This document shows, piece by piece, positions 11,210 to 22,664 of a DNA stretch of 64,000 nt (the first letter of the stretch is position 1; every line of letters begins with the position of its first letter). The notes beneath the pieces are model-generated. The model ran no database searches. It was not told the DNA's origin and worked only from the letters and a program-made list of their open reading frames with translations. The position numbers and the translations under genes were made by a program. This DNA comes from Dipteronia dyeriana (lineage: Eukaryota; Streptophyta; Magnoliopsida; Sapindales; Sapindaceae): NCBI GenBank assembly GCA_032871835.1, contig CM065295.1, forward strand, positions 43,274,360 through 43,338,359. Direction: 5' to 3'.

Positions 11210-13267
11210 ATGACATCCATGGCAGCAGCAACTAGTAATGTAAGATTATCTTTTCCATTAAAGGAAGAGATCAAGAAGATTATAGTGCCGATGGTCAAGG
11301 TAGGATTTTGTTCTTCGTGGAATTCGATGATCACACCAAAAAGACAAAGCTCATTGGTGATCATAGCAAGTGCAGCCAGTAGCAATCCTCGGAAGGTGGA
11401 GAAGATCAATGGAAAAAAGGTGAATGGGATTTATGTTAATGAGGCACCGCAAACGGGCAAGGCCAGTGTTGATCCTCAGCTGGTACTTAAAGAAAATTTT
11501 CTTGTAGATTCACCCCTCCATGCATGCTTGCATGGAAGGTTTGTGCAGGATAGGTTTGTTTATAGACAGGTCTTCGTTATCAGATCATATGAAATTGGAC
11601 CAGACAAAACTGCCACCATGGAAACTCTCATGAATCTCCTTCAGGTTAATTCTCTTTGTATTCATCTTTTTTGTTGCTTTAGAGACTAGCTAATACGTCC
11701 CAAATTTCAATTCCCTCCACTTTAGGATCTCTTTCGTGTGTTTTTCCATATATTTCACCTTGCCTATTGTTTTTTATTAAAGAAAACAACTAAGTTTTTT
11801 TTTTCTTTTCTAACCGTATCAATTCACTCAATAAATTGTTATTTTTTTCAAGAAAATAGTTCAACAACTAAAAAAAAATATCAAAGGCCCAAGTAATTCA
11901 CTCAATTTATTGATTTAGCTGATAATAAAATAAAAGTTAATATTAACATGTGCCTAGGTTAACACCCAACTAAAAAATAAAGTTTTTCCTTTTATAGTTA
12001 TTTATAGGTATTATAAGAGCACATGTTAAACACTGTCTAATAATAAAACAGAAAAGTATAATTTGACTGTTAATTAACATTAAATCACATTTCAATTTCT
12101 TTTTAAAAATATTACAATAGTTTGGATTTTGAGAGAGGAGGATATGAATCTACAACCTTATTGTGTTGGGGTGTGAGACAAACCAGTAGATCAAACTCAT
12201 CTTGTCTTGAAATCACATTTAATTGGGAAGTTATTTTTCGCTCATTTCTATTCACACATTTCAACTATCCAATTTCTTGATTTAGTTAACAATGAATAGA
12301 AAAGTTTTTTTTTTTTTTGTTACTAGAAAAGTATAATTTTCAAAAAAAGAAAAAATGAAAAGGAAAGAATAAAAAAGTATATATTATTTGACTATCAAAA
12401 GGCCCATATAGGCTTCTATAAAGTTCAAGAAGACATTGTCTGACTTTGATCAAATTTTCCTAATTCGGCCAAAAACACAGGCTGAGATGCAAAAAGTAAT
12501 TACTAGTGTAATGGCCTGAAAATAGTCAATCTTGATCATTTTTATTATTATTATTTAAATGAAGAACCATTTGGCAGTTGACTATATATTGCATTGGACA
12601 AGTATGAATACTGTATTCTCTGTTATGATAAAAAAAAATACTGTATTATCTGCCTCAATGATAATCTTTACCTCGACTTCTTGCCCCGGAAACTTAGTAT
12701 TTGGAGGTCCACCAATGGAAGGCATGAAATTGGACAAAATTTTACCCATCGTAATCAACTATAACATGTTACTGAGTCCTATAAAGTAGGGACTAGCCAC
12801 AAACTTTGGAAGTGCTTAAAGCTAAAAATGAGATAAAACTACATAATACTTTTCAATTGATTAATTTATGTATGCAATGAAATTATACAGGAAACAGCTC
12901 TTAATCATGTAACGAGCTCTGGACTTGCTGGAAATGGATTTGGTGCAACACGCGAGATGAGCCTTAGGAAACTCATATGGGTTGTCACTCGAATTCACGT
13001 TAAAGTACAGAGATATAGTTGCTGGTATATATGTAAATGGATAATATATGTTCCTACATGGATTAATTTGGTTTCTACATGGAAAATACTGACATTATAT
13101 GAAATTAAAAAATTGAAATTGACAGGGGAGACGTAGTTGAGATTGATACTTGGGTGGATGCAGCAGGAAAGAATGGAATGCGCAGGGACTGGATCATCCG
13201 AGACTACCATACCCAAGAGATCATAACAAGAGCAACAAGGTCCACCATCCATCATCACCATTTACAT

Positions 13268-13300
<33 letters not shown>

Positions 13301-13773
13301 TATAAACATTAATTATTTGTAACTAGTACTTAATTAGCTGATCATCCTATTATATATATCGTGTAGCACCTGGGTGATCATGAACAGAGAAACAAGAAGA
13401 CTATCCAAGATTCCTCAACAAGTCAGACAAGAAGTCTTACCATTTTACCTAAACAGATTTGCAATTGCTAAAGAAAACGACGACATTCAAAAAATCGACA
13501 AACTTACTGATGATACCGCTGAGAGAATACGATCTGGTTTAGCTGTAAGTATCTTTTTCAGGAATTTAATTAAAAAACTGATTAATTTTTTTGGTACATC
13601 GATTTTTATACTGAAATATTAATTGCTTCATAAAATTGACGCTTGTCTTGCTATATTATACAGCCAAGATGGAATGACATGGATGCCAACCAGCACGTAA
13701 ACAATGTCAAATACATAGGATGGATTTTGGAGGTAATATATTTGTCAATTACTATATATTATAAATATTAAAA

Positions 13774-13817
<44 letters not shown>

Positions 13818-15209
13818 ATGTATGTATGTATAAGTAGGTCAGACTAAACCAACTTAAATCTGTGATTTTATTTGATTTCAACATCTTAATCACCAATGTA
13901 TCCTAAATCTAAGAATTGTAAAAGCATTCAAATATCAACCATTGGATTAAGAGCACATAAATTGTTGAGATGTTGAAGTCAAAAATTTAAGCTGATTTAA
14001 CTTGACCGTATATATATAAATTCTAGTGAAATTATCATTTTGGTATCTATGTTTTGACTGATAATTATATTTTTAAGTATCTTTTTATTTTTTATTGGGA
14101 TGGTCCCTTTGTTTTCCAAAATTCATCAATTTAGTCCCTTGGTAAGCCAAACGTTAGTCAAAGTTAACGGCACGAGGGATATTTTCATCTTTAAACAATG
14201 AACCTGCCACATGTCAATACCAAGAAATATAAATATTTTTTATAATACAAAATAAAATTAAAATATAAATACAAATTAAAATTATTTCAAAAACTTAGAA
14301 ATTCAGTATTTTAATATATATAAAAAAACAAAAAGAAAAAAACCCTAAAATTAATATATAAAAACAAATTAAAAATTGTAAAAAATAAAATAAAAATTCC
14401 ATAAAATTAGAAATTTAATATAAAAAAATACAAAAAAAAAAGTCGAAAAAAAAAATTTCAAATAAAAATAAAATCTAGGTTTTCCATCAGTTTTCCGGAC
14501 TTCAGAGCACCAAGAACACCCACCAAATTTCAAATAAAAGAAAAGGATCTAGGTTTTCCAAATCCAGATCGTGGACTCGTTGGTTTTCAAGACAAAAAAA
14601 ATTGTTTTCCAAATATACCAACCACTCAAAAATTGGATTAAGAGCACATAAATTGTTGAGATGTTGAAGTCAAAAATTTAAATTAATTTTGCTTGACCAT
14701 ATATATATATATATATATATATATTCTATTGTCAGTTCGAATAGATATAATATAAATCAGTTCTTTGTATACGGATCATTGAATTTAAATGCTTTGACTT
14801 GACTGTATTCACTTGTTAAAGCATCTTTTATGTCCAATGATCCACATATAAAGAACTGTTCGACCAGACAATAAGATAAATATATATATATCAGACATGA
14901 TTAGCAATATTGAGATTGGACATAATGTTAATAACGTTACATGCGCAGAGTGTGCCAATACATGTATTAGAACATTACAATCTGACAAGCATGACCCTGG
15001 AGTATCGACGTGAGTGTCGACAATCAAGCTTGCTAGAGTCTTTAACAAGCACAACAGCCAATGTCACTGAAGACTCCAACAACAACATTATTTCCAATTA
15101 TCGAAAAACAGGCTTGGATTACACACATTTACTCCGCATGCAGGCTGATAAGGCTGAGATTGTCCGAGCACGATCCCAATGGAAATCCAAACATATTAAT
15201 CTCAAGTGA
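11210..15209 (+). CDS. FATB-like: Acyl-ACP thioesterase, FATB type, plastid
   Basis: This gene releases free fatty acids from acyl-ACP in the plastid stroma, ending chain elongation. My exon model is 11210-11644, 12891-13024, 13126-13239, 13367-13544, 13664-13732 and 14949-15209. All introns are GT-AG, phases agree, and the product is 396 aa. Family landmarks in order are RQVFVIRSYEIG (start of the first hot-dog fold), TATMETLMNLLQ, ETALNHV, LIWVVTR, GKNGMRRDW, TRRLSKIP, DANQHVNNVKYIGW and LEYRREC. The catalytic set is intact: D294, N296, H298, E332 and C333, with the H-to-E spacing of 34 seen in characterised FATBs. Residues 1-60 are basic and Ser-rich, consistent with a transit peptide. The hydrophobic segment and the WKPRRPDML-like motif that precede the catalytic domain in canonical FATB are absent. 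The first ATG is used; a second in-frame ATG lies at codon 4. Expression cannot be judged. Confidence 0.93.
11645..12890 (+). other. Thioesterase intron 1
   Basis: The intron has donor GTTAAT after CTTCAG and acceptor TTATACAG before GAAACAGC. It is 1,246 bp, AT-rich, phase 0. Short ORFs inside are without recognisable content. No transposon ends were identified. Confidence 0.85.
13262..13303. repeat. CATA/TA microsatellite in intron 3
   Basis: This is a run of ATACATAC units grading into (TA)n inside the 127-bp intron 3 (13240-13366). It occupies about a third of the intron, so length variation is likely between individuals. Confidence 0.8.
13777..13830. repeat. (AT)n and (TATG)n microsatellite in intron 5
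   Basis: An AT run of about 38 bases is followed by TGTATGTATGTATG, just inside intron 5 and immediately left of a small inverted-repeat element. Confidence 0.85.
13837..14007. mobile_element. MITE in thioesterase intron 5
   Basis: This 171-bp element begins GGTCAGACTAAACCAACTTA and its right end, reverse-complemented, begins GGTCAAGTTAAATCAGCTTA. The two arms stay similar for about 40 bases, as far as TTCAACATCT. It is flanked by GTA at 13834-13836 and GTA at 14008-14010, a 3-bp target duplication. The superfamily is uncertain; a 3-bp duplication allows PIF/Harbinger or CACTA derivatives. Confidence 0.75.
14011..14606. repeat. Unassigned repeat between MITE copies, intron 5
   Basis: This AT-rich, A-run-rich 0.6-kb block contains TAACGGCACGAGGGA and CCAAAATTCATCAATTTAG, motifs I recall as dispersed in many dicot genomes. 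It is bounded on the left by a complete MITE and on the right by half of a second copy. It may be an insertion that split that second copy, but no terminal repeats were found to prove it. Confidence 0.35.
14607..14698. mobile_element. Right half of a second copy of the intron-5 MITE
   Basis: The sequence from CAAATATACCAACC through ATTGGATTAAGAGCACAT to GCTTGACC repeats the right half of the 13837-14007 element with few changes. The left arm is missing. An AT microsatellite (14699-14724) follows at once. Confidence 0.7.
14731..14870. mobile_element. Second MITE family in intron 5
   Basis: The left arm reads GTCAGTTCGAATAG... then CAGTTCTTTGTATACGGATC. The right arm reverse-complemented reads TGTCTGGTCGAACAGTTCTT and continues TATATGTGGATC. 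The left arm has about 18 extra bases. No clean target duplication was found. The element ends about 80 bp before the exon 6 acceptor (14947-14948), so it may influence splicing of that intron. Confidence 0.55.
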
Positions 15210-16828
15210 TTCCATCTTGAAGGTTGAAACAGCCTACACTCATTTTATGCTTGTTTTCTTTTTCTTTTTCTGTGGAATAAGTTATTTTTATTTCATTTTG
15301 CTGTATAATTTGTTGTCAGTTTAATTAATTAAATCCTCAGGCTATGCCCATGTTTTTTGCAAATGTCCAATTTTGGATGTATAGACCAGCTAAAATCGGG
15401 CCTAATTGATAGAAATTGTGACCCATTATGACCCAATTAAATTCGCCATTCGTGTACACTATTAAACTAATGAGTGCAACGTACACCACTATGTGAGGTG
15501 TTGATTGTGGAAAATCTCTTTGATCACCGTATTCGTCTAGCTATCAAAGTAAACTTTAGACCTACCCGAAATAAAATAAAAAGATGTACAGGCACCTACT
15601 AGAGAGAAGAAGCACTTCCAATCATTGTTTTAAAGGCTTTAGGCATTGCCATTCATATACACGTCATCACTATTGACTCTCCTGTGGCCTCTGATTTATC
15701 TTATCGTCAACAAAAGTTTGATAAGACTTTGGAAATAATTTTAAAGATCCCCGTCAAAAAGAATGATCAATTGAAGTGCTGAAAATAATTGAGAAAGTAA
15801 AAATGCATCAATTGCATCTGCAAGGAGAGATAATATATGTTGTATATATAATTATTCTTCACACATGTCTGGTGGCAATAAGTGGCATTCTGATTCAACC
15901 AATACTTTGAGTACGCATGTGACCCAAAATGATTGAAATATGCATCTCAATTATGTCTTTTCTCTGTACCTCATAATCTCATATAGAATAATAATATATA
16001 TGGTACCAGCAATAAGAATAACATTGATGATCACGAGTATATGTTATTAATTAGCTAGGTATATTCTTTTATTGATTCCACATTTGTTTACATGTATATT
16101 CTCTCCTTTTCATAAGCACCCGTAGTGGACGTGTACACTAATTTGAGGGACAACATTTTTTTAGTCAAGATATTATAATAGAGAATATATAAATAAACAT
16201 ATATGGCATAAAATAAAGTTTGAATACCTAGTTAAATAATAGAACACTGCTATGTGGTATCCTCGTATATTGCACTTGATCCAGCAGACCCATCTCGAAA
16301 GAGTAATTAACTCATACTATAATAAGATTTTCGACAGATGCAGCAATCCGACAGTTTAGGTACAAAGTCACCCTCACACAACCATTTTCAAAATGGAAAT
16401 ACAATAGTAATATCTTTTTTGTTAAACTATTTTGAAGAGCGAAAATTTTACTGATAGAAGCAACTGTCAAATCATTAATTAGTTTTTCTAATAATTATCT
16501 CATCTATATTTTCCTAAAGAAACAAGTGCATTTGGGTTGAATCTAAACTGGATCCTCCTATGTATTAACATTTGCCTTAAACTCTTATATCGAAGAAAAT
16601 GTAGCAAGATAATATTTATTACACACCAACTTTGGTGCAGTTGTTTGATCCCCCACTTTACTAAAAGAAAAGTGAGTCTGGAAAGTTTATTCTAGTTTGT
16701 CGAGCGTAGCAATTGTCTGTATTCAAAAAGAAACAAATAAATAAATAAATAATCTTAATTTTTGTTAATTATTTACGATTTAGAATTTGAAGGGAATAAT
16801 ACATGATTCTAATCGCATTCTCATCAAT
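15210..16828. other. Thioesterase 3' flank, no gene seen
   Basis: AATAAG-type polyadenylation-like signals follow the stop within 120 bp, and AATTAATTAAAT soon after. The remainder is AT-rich unique-looking DNA without a supported ORF, RNA gene or transposon end. Confidence 0.4.
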
Positions 16829-17570
16829 CAAGGGTGAAGCCCGGAATTTGGTTTTGGGGGGTCAATACAAAAATTAATATTATGGGAGTTTTTTTTCCGA
16901 GTTGTGAGAAGTAGTTATCTTACGTTATGAGAGTAGATATCTGGACCGTACATATTTTATTTGATCTCGGTAGGTCCCGACAACCCTATTATAATAGTTC
17001 TTGTAATATTTCAAAAAAAAATATGATGCCCTTTAATCATAAAGTTAATATCACAAAAAAAAAGTATATATTAATTTTGAGAACTAAAATGTAATATGTC
17101 ACTATTTTTTATCACGAAAATCACCTTAAACCAAATTGATTTAATTTTTTCTGCGGTTAACAAACAATTTAGAGTAAAACTTAAATTTGTGTCAAGATAA
17201 GATGAATATGGTAAAATATGATAGTATGACTTCAATATTTATTTAGCTTTTTATAGTTAAAATATAAGAAATAATATTATATATTATACTATATAAAATA
17301 ATAGAAAATTATTTATTATTCCTTTTTTAGTTTGAAATTAAAATCATGGAAAGAAGACTAATAGAATTTATTTCCTACTTTTATTGGCAATAAAGTAAGA
17401 GAGATAACTAGTTTTTAAAACAATAGAATTGATCAACATAATATTATATAAATATTAAAATATCATAACTTTTTTATGTTTAAAATTTAGTAAATTTTCA
17501 TTGGTTGGGGAATTGGTTTTGGGGGTCATGGGCCCTATGGCCTCTATAGGCTCCCTTAATTTTGCCCCTG
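16829..17570. mobile_element. Non-autonomous hAT-like element
   Basis: The left end CAAGGGTGAAGCCC and the reverse-complemented right end CAGGGGCAAAATTAAGG match the CAGGGGCGGA-type termini of plant hAT elements. TCATCAAT (16821-16828) and TCACCAAT (17571-17578) are an 8-bp target duplication with one mismatch, the length diagnostic of hAT. The 742-bp interior is AT-rich with no transposase. Both ends carry a TTGGTTTTGGGGG-like stretch in the same orientation. Confidence 0.8.
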
Positions 17571-17750
17571 TCACCAATGATATGAGAGTGAAGAGCATAC
17601 ATACCACTATATCAATTTTTCTCATTAGAATGAATCCATATTTAAATCGTATTTTATATTCAAGTAGTATCGTATTTAACTTCATATTACCCTAAAAAAT
17701 ATTGTTAAATAAAAAGTTTCAAAAATAAATGCAAACAATAAAATACTTAT
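17571..17750. other. Short unique spacer before element P
   Basis: These 180 bp of AT-rich DNA lie between the hAT-like element and the P 5' LTR. The five bases CTTAT at 17746-17750 should be P's left target duplication, but the right partner is not visible. Confidence 0.4.
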
Positions 17751-18991
17751 TGTTAATAGCCATTTTTAGCAGGAGATCAAGAGAATTTTTCATCTGTTTT
17801 ACCTAGTAGGATGGACCTCCTGATATAGGGTAAAACCGACCTGCTGCGACCTACCCCGAGAAATCAGATCCTACGTAACCTAGATACCTCAATACCACTA
17901 TCTAGGAAAAGATCAACATCACTTCTTGCGAACTGCCAGATATAAAGTCGAGCTAACGTTTTGATACCTCCTACTTAGAACCAGGATATTTATCTAGTAC
18001 CCGAGTACCTAGACACCAGCTCGTGACCCGTCCAGGATATCTCCTACATGTTATTTAGGTACCAGGGTACCTCCAATCTGATATATAGGCACCTCTTTCA
18101 ACCTAGTACCTGAGTACCTCAATACTACCACCTAGGAGACTTCAGCATCTACAGAAAGCACCAGGTATCCGGACGAGCAGGTACCATGATACTTCCTACC
18201 CTGAACCTTGGCACAAAGATGTCCGACTAGTACCCGGGTATCTCGATGCTATCTTACCACCTCTTTCAGATACGTGTCTTGCCCATCAAGCAAGAAGGAA
18301 GTTAGCCGGAAAGATCCATAATGATTGGTCAAGCGCCGCGCCACCAGACGGATGCCTCGAGGTACCTTGCCATTGGTACGCAGCATCGTGATTCTCCTCC
18401 AAACTATAGAGTTGACTTCTTCACCATTAAAGTGCCATAATGTGACCAGATTGGTTTATGGATTCACCATTCAATCATATTTAAACCTAGATAGAAACCT
18501 ATGTAATCAATGGGAGTAATTCCCACGTAATTTGATTCCCCCATCAACTCTAATCATTTTCGGTAACACGGCCAATCAATTGGTCTAAATTGTAAGGATT
18601 TGATTGACGATGGAGGGGGATTAAAAGTGGACGTCTGGATCCAAAGAGGGTATCAAAAAATTCTGAGAAAAAGAGCAGAGCATCTTCACCATCTTTTCTC
18701 ACCTCTAAGGATTTAGCCACTTATTGACACGCACAAGTTTTCCATCTCCAATCTTTGTAATCCAGAGAGTTCGAGTGATTTTTTATGATCATTGTACAAG
18801 TTCTTTAATAAAACAGTTTTCTCAGCTTGTATTCACCATATTTGTCCTATTACTAGTCATTCATATATTCACTTTCCTGTGACCACTTTATCACCTAAAT
18901 ACAAAGTATCTACCCTGACTGCAACCTACTGGGTAGCGGTCTTAAGGGTGTTGATTGAAATTCCCCACCTTGAGCGAGTTCACGGTCAACA
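17751..18991 (+). repeat. P 5' LTR
   Basis: It starts TGTTAATAGCC and ends GGTCAACA, 1,241 bp, followed directly by a primer-binding site. It matches 56077-56647 plus 58719-58776 (the P 3' LTR) in the same orientation. It is rich in GGTACC, TACCTAGG and related near-palindromes. It gives the uninterrupted version of the site where the CACTA element sits in the 3' LTR. Confidence 0.85.
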
Positions 18992-18996
18992 CTTTT

Positions 18997-19015
18997 TAGC
19001 ACCGTCTGTGGGAAC
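18997..19015 (+). other. P primer-binding site
   Basis: TAGCACCGTCTGTGGGAAC lies five bases after the LTR end and resembles the TGGCGCCGTCTGTGGG-type site of plant Gypsy elements. The same sequence, reverse-complemented, lies next to the M 5' LTR at 54600-54615. Confidence 0.8.
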
Positions 19016-21197
19016 TGTTAAGAGTCATTTTTTGCAAAGAAGAATTTTTCATCTACCTAGTACCTAGAGAGGCCTACTTGGTAGAATCTAGATCATGACC
19101 GATACCTAGGTACCATGGATACTCGATACCACAGACCGAGAAGAAGTCAGCACCACCTCCCACATACTACCAATTATCAAGTAGAAACAGTACCATGGTA
19201 CCTCTTATCTGGTACCTAGGTACCACGGTACCTCCTACCTGGAACCTAGGTACCACAACACCAGTTCGGTACCCAATGACTGTGATACCATTTTGGGACC
19301 CATCCGAGGTACGAATTTTACCTGCCCAGTAAGAAGAATGGTTTTAGGGAGGTACCAGCCTACCAAAATAAGGCTAACAAAAGCAGACTGGTACAGTAAG
19401 GTACCGCGCCACCAGAATACAGAATCAACGTTCTCCTCCAGGCAACGTAGGAAGAGAGGGTTGACTTTCATGACATTTAAAATATTATTAATGGGGTCAA
19501 CCATATTAATAGAGGTAGTCAACCCTATTAGTGGAGATAATCAACGCCATTAATGATAGATCAATCAACTCCTTAATGGCCATTCATAACGCTATTAATG
19601 AGAGAATATTCAACTCCATATACACACAACCATAAGAAAAGAGTCTAAAGAGGAAACAAACACCTCTTCTCCAAGATATCTATCAAAAGCTGATTTTTTG
19701 GGATCAACTACATTAAATGAAGAATCACGTTAAATAGGGAAAGGGGGACTAATTCAGTAATCTTCAGCTTGCACGCAAAGAATAAAAACCTTAATTACAC
19801 CGTGTATAAATAGACTGGTAAAGGCACAATATAGAGGGACTTGGTTCGACACCTATCCCACTGTTCATATACACGCCCAAATGGAACACAAAAGAGCCAT
19901 AAATCGGCAAGAATAAGTTCGCCAACAGAGTGAAAGGCACATTGCTTGATTCTCCACATGCTGTCACTATGGTATCACCTTACTAGGAACATTTCGGTAT
20001 CAGTTATCACTCGATTACTATTGTAAGTTCTTCGGAGCACCATGGTTATACTATTTCGTTATTCTTGTAAGCTCCCAAGAGCACTCCTTGATATATATAC
20101 AACGAAAGGTTTTTTTCCTTCCTCTGGATACTGCCTAGGGGTTCTTCAGCATATTATCACTCATGATGCTTTTTCCCCTTTGGTTAGTCCACCTCCACCA
20201 AAAGACTTGTTTTTCTCCTATGTATCGCCATTATTATGCTTGCATATATGTATGTGAGTAAGACTCTGACCCTTTTGATCCTAGCTCACTTATCCACCTA
20301 TCTGCATGCCAAGTCGCATACCAAAATGAAAAAAAAAACCTCTTGGGCCCGACACCGGAGTTAGATGATCCTACCTCCTTGCTCGCTATTTGGGTCGGGA
20401 AACTACAGAGGAGTATGTTAGGTTTGTGAGTTATGTTGGCATTATTCTATATCAAAACAACATTTCCTTTGTATTGTTTAGTTGTCTAGGATTCATGATG
20501 ATTCAAGCTTCAAAGAAGAAATGATAAATATTTAAGCAAGTTCAAGTCTTCAAAGGGAAAAGTGCTCCATGATTCTACAAAGGTATATTAAGACCTTTCT
20601 TTTCTCTTTCAAGGCTTAGGCACACACACACAATTCATACATTTGTGTCCCTGCATCGTTGTGCAACATTATAGGCACACACATATAATTCATTCATATG
20701 TGTCCCTGCATTGCTGTGCACCATGTATAACACATTCACACACTTGAAGATGAATGCTCATGCATTGGAATGAAAAATAACATGTTTTGGAAAATACATG
20801 ATTGGAGACTATCTCTATGTAGTTTGTATTCTAGTATAGATTGTGTTTGTATGTGTATATGTTTGTATAACATGGATATTGAACTTAATTTTAGTCTTAA
20901 AACATTCTTGATTGAGTTCTAGTCATTTTGGTTACTCATACTATTGATTTCAAGTTCCGAGTCAAAAGTTATGATACTTTCCAGTCATGTTGCGTACATT
21001 GTCTTCGTCTTTGCATATCGAATCAAATTCTTATTTTCTGGGTTAAGTATCTTATATGTAAATGTCCATGAGAGAGTTAAGGTTTTTAATCCTCAAACGG
21101 ATTTGAATTCCGAGTTCGAAGGCCAAAGAACGGTGGAAGAATGTGAGAGGAGTGCAAGGGAGGTGCACCGTTGCCAAAGGCCATCAAATGGTGCAAG

Positions 21198-21267
21198 CCC
21201 GAGATGGCGCATGGCCATCTCGGCCACAACTCCTTGCTGCCCTGAGATGCCCACGTGCCATCTCGGG
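21198..21267. repeat. Paired inverted repeats in the solo LTR
   Basis: CCCGAGATGGCGCATGGCCA followed by TCTCGG forms one stem-loop. A second, CCTGAGATG...CCATCTCGGG, follows 15 bases later. The reverse-oriented relative has the same two structures with longer stems at 37721-37803. Confidence 0.75.
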
Positions 21268-22367
21268 GAAGCATTCTCAAAGGGGTTATTTTGGTCCTTT
21301 CATGCTTTTTTGTTCCCTCTCCTTTATATATCTTTTCTCTCTCTCATTTGAATCTAAGGAAGAAGAAAATGTAGCGCAGAAAATTTTCAGGTTTTTTCTC
21401 TCAACTTTGAATCACCATATCTCTCTCATTTCTTATCTGATTTGAGTGATTCAAGTTGGAGAAGTTTTGTATTGAAGTCCTCTATCATCTCCAAGCAACC
21501 CTAAAGTCATTTGTTCAATATTTCTGGTGGATTGCACCATTTTCTTGACTGTACTCGAAATTGTCAGGGTATTAATTTATCTTTTGATTTCCTTGATTCT
21601 AATGTTCAAATACATTGGGCCTTCTTCCTACTTGTGTGTATTTGACTTGAACATATGTTGATGAGTGATAGATCTTCAATTAAATGCTAGTTGTGCTTAA
21701 TTAGAAATTTTATTGTGAGTTAGGTTTCAATCAAACCTATGTTTTCACATGATTGTGAGTTGTATTGTGCTAGCATCTTGTCTAGGACTATTTGTGCTTT
21801 GATTGACTTTATTTTCATGATTAATAGTCTTATCATGTGCTAGAACTCGTTTGTTGAATAGATCTAGGATTAGCACATTTGATTTTATATTTAGAGTCTA
21901 TTAGAGTTTAATTGACTATTTTGTGAATATATGCTCTAAATGATTGCTAGAGATTTGATTGATCATATCTTGTGTTTCTAGCATTTTTGTGTTAGTACTA
22001 AAGTCTTGAATATGTACTTCATGAACATGTTTATTTCAAGCTTTAGTAACATGAATAAAATCTAGGTTTAAAGTGTGTGTTTGGAAATTTGGCATGCTCT
22101 AGATTTTTATTCATGCATAAGATCTAGACAATCTTGTTTTATAAACTTTATTGTCTATGTCTAGATCTTCATGGAGTGTACCTAATCCATATATTTCATA
22201 TGCTCATGCATCATCTTGTGTGGTGTCATTTTTTTATTATAAACTAGAAAATATACTTTGTGTGCTCATTGATTAATTCTAGATTCCATAGAATTTGTTG
22301 ATCATCTTATTCTATGTTGCGTGCTTGTTTGCGTTTTACATTCATGATCACCTAGATGCCTTGTGAG

Positions 22368-22664
22368 AAGGAAGTCTTGACAATAGGCGTGAGACCTATG
22401 TTGTTGAGTAAGGAAGTCTTGGCAAGAGGTGTGAGACCTCAGATTGTCAAGCAAGGAAGTCTTGACTAGAGTCGGGAGGACTCAAATAGTTGATCAAGAA
22501 GTCTTGCCTTGGGTCGTGAGGATCCGGAAAGGTGAGCGAGGAAGTCTTGACTAGAGTCGGGAGGACTCGAATAGTTAAGCAAGAAGTCTTGCCTAGGGTC
22601 GTGTGGATTCGGAAGGGTACCGAGGAAGTCTTGACAAGAGGTGTGAGGCCTCGGATTGTTGAGC
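22368..22664 (+). repeat. Minisatellite, seven units of 41-43 bp
   Basis: Units start near 22368, 22410, 22453, 22496, 22538, 22581 and 22622 with AAGGAAGTCTTGAC or a variant. Two alternating unit types are visible, one with GTGTGAGACCTC and one with GTCGGGAGGACTC or GTCGTGAGGATCC. About six units of the same array occur, reverse-complemented, at 36510-36770. Confidence 0.85.

Noticed and set aside
12559..12789. ORF in thioesterase intron 1
   Set aside because: It lies wholly between a good donor and acceptor and shows no similarity to thioesterases or other families.
14910..15209. 99-codon ORF as a separate gene
   Set aside because: From 14949 it is exon 6 of the thioesterase. The first 13 codons are intron read-through.
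20944..21445. ORFs of 100-135 codons in the solo LTR
   Set aside because: They run through the hairpin region in several frames on both strands and resemble no protein.
22368..22664. Regular repeats that could look like a CRISPR array
   Set aside because: Units are contiguous variants of one sequence without unique spacers, inside a plant LTR.
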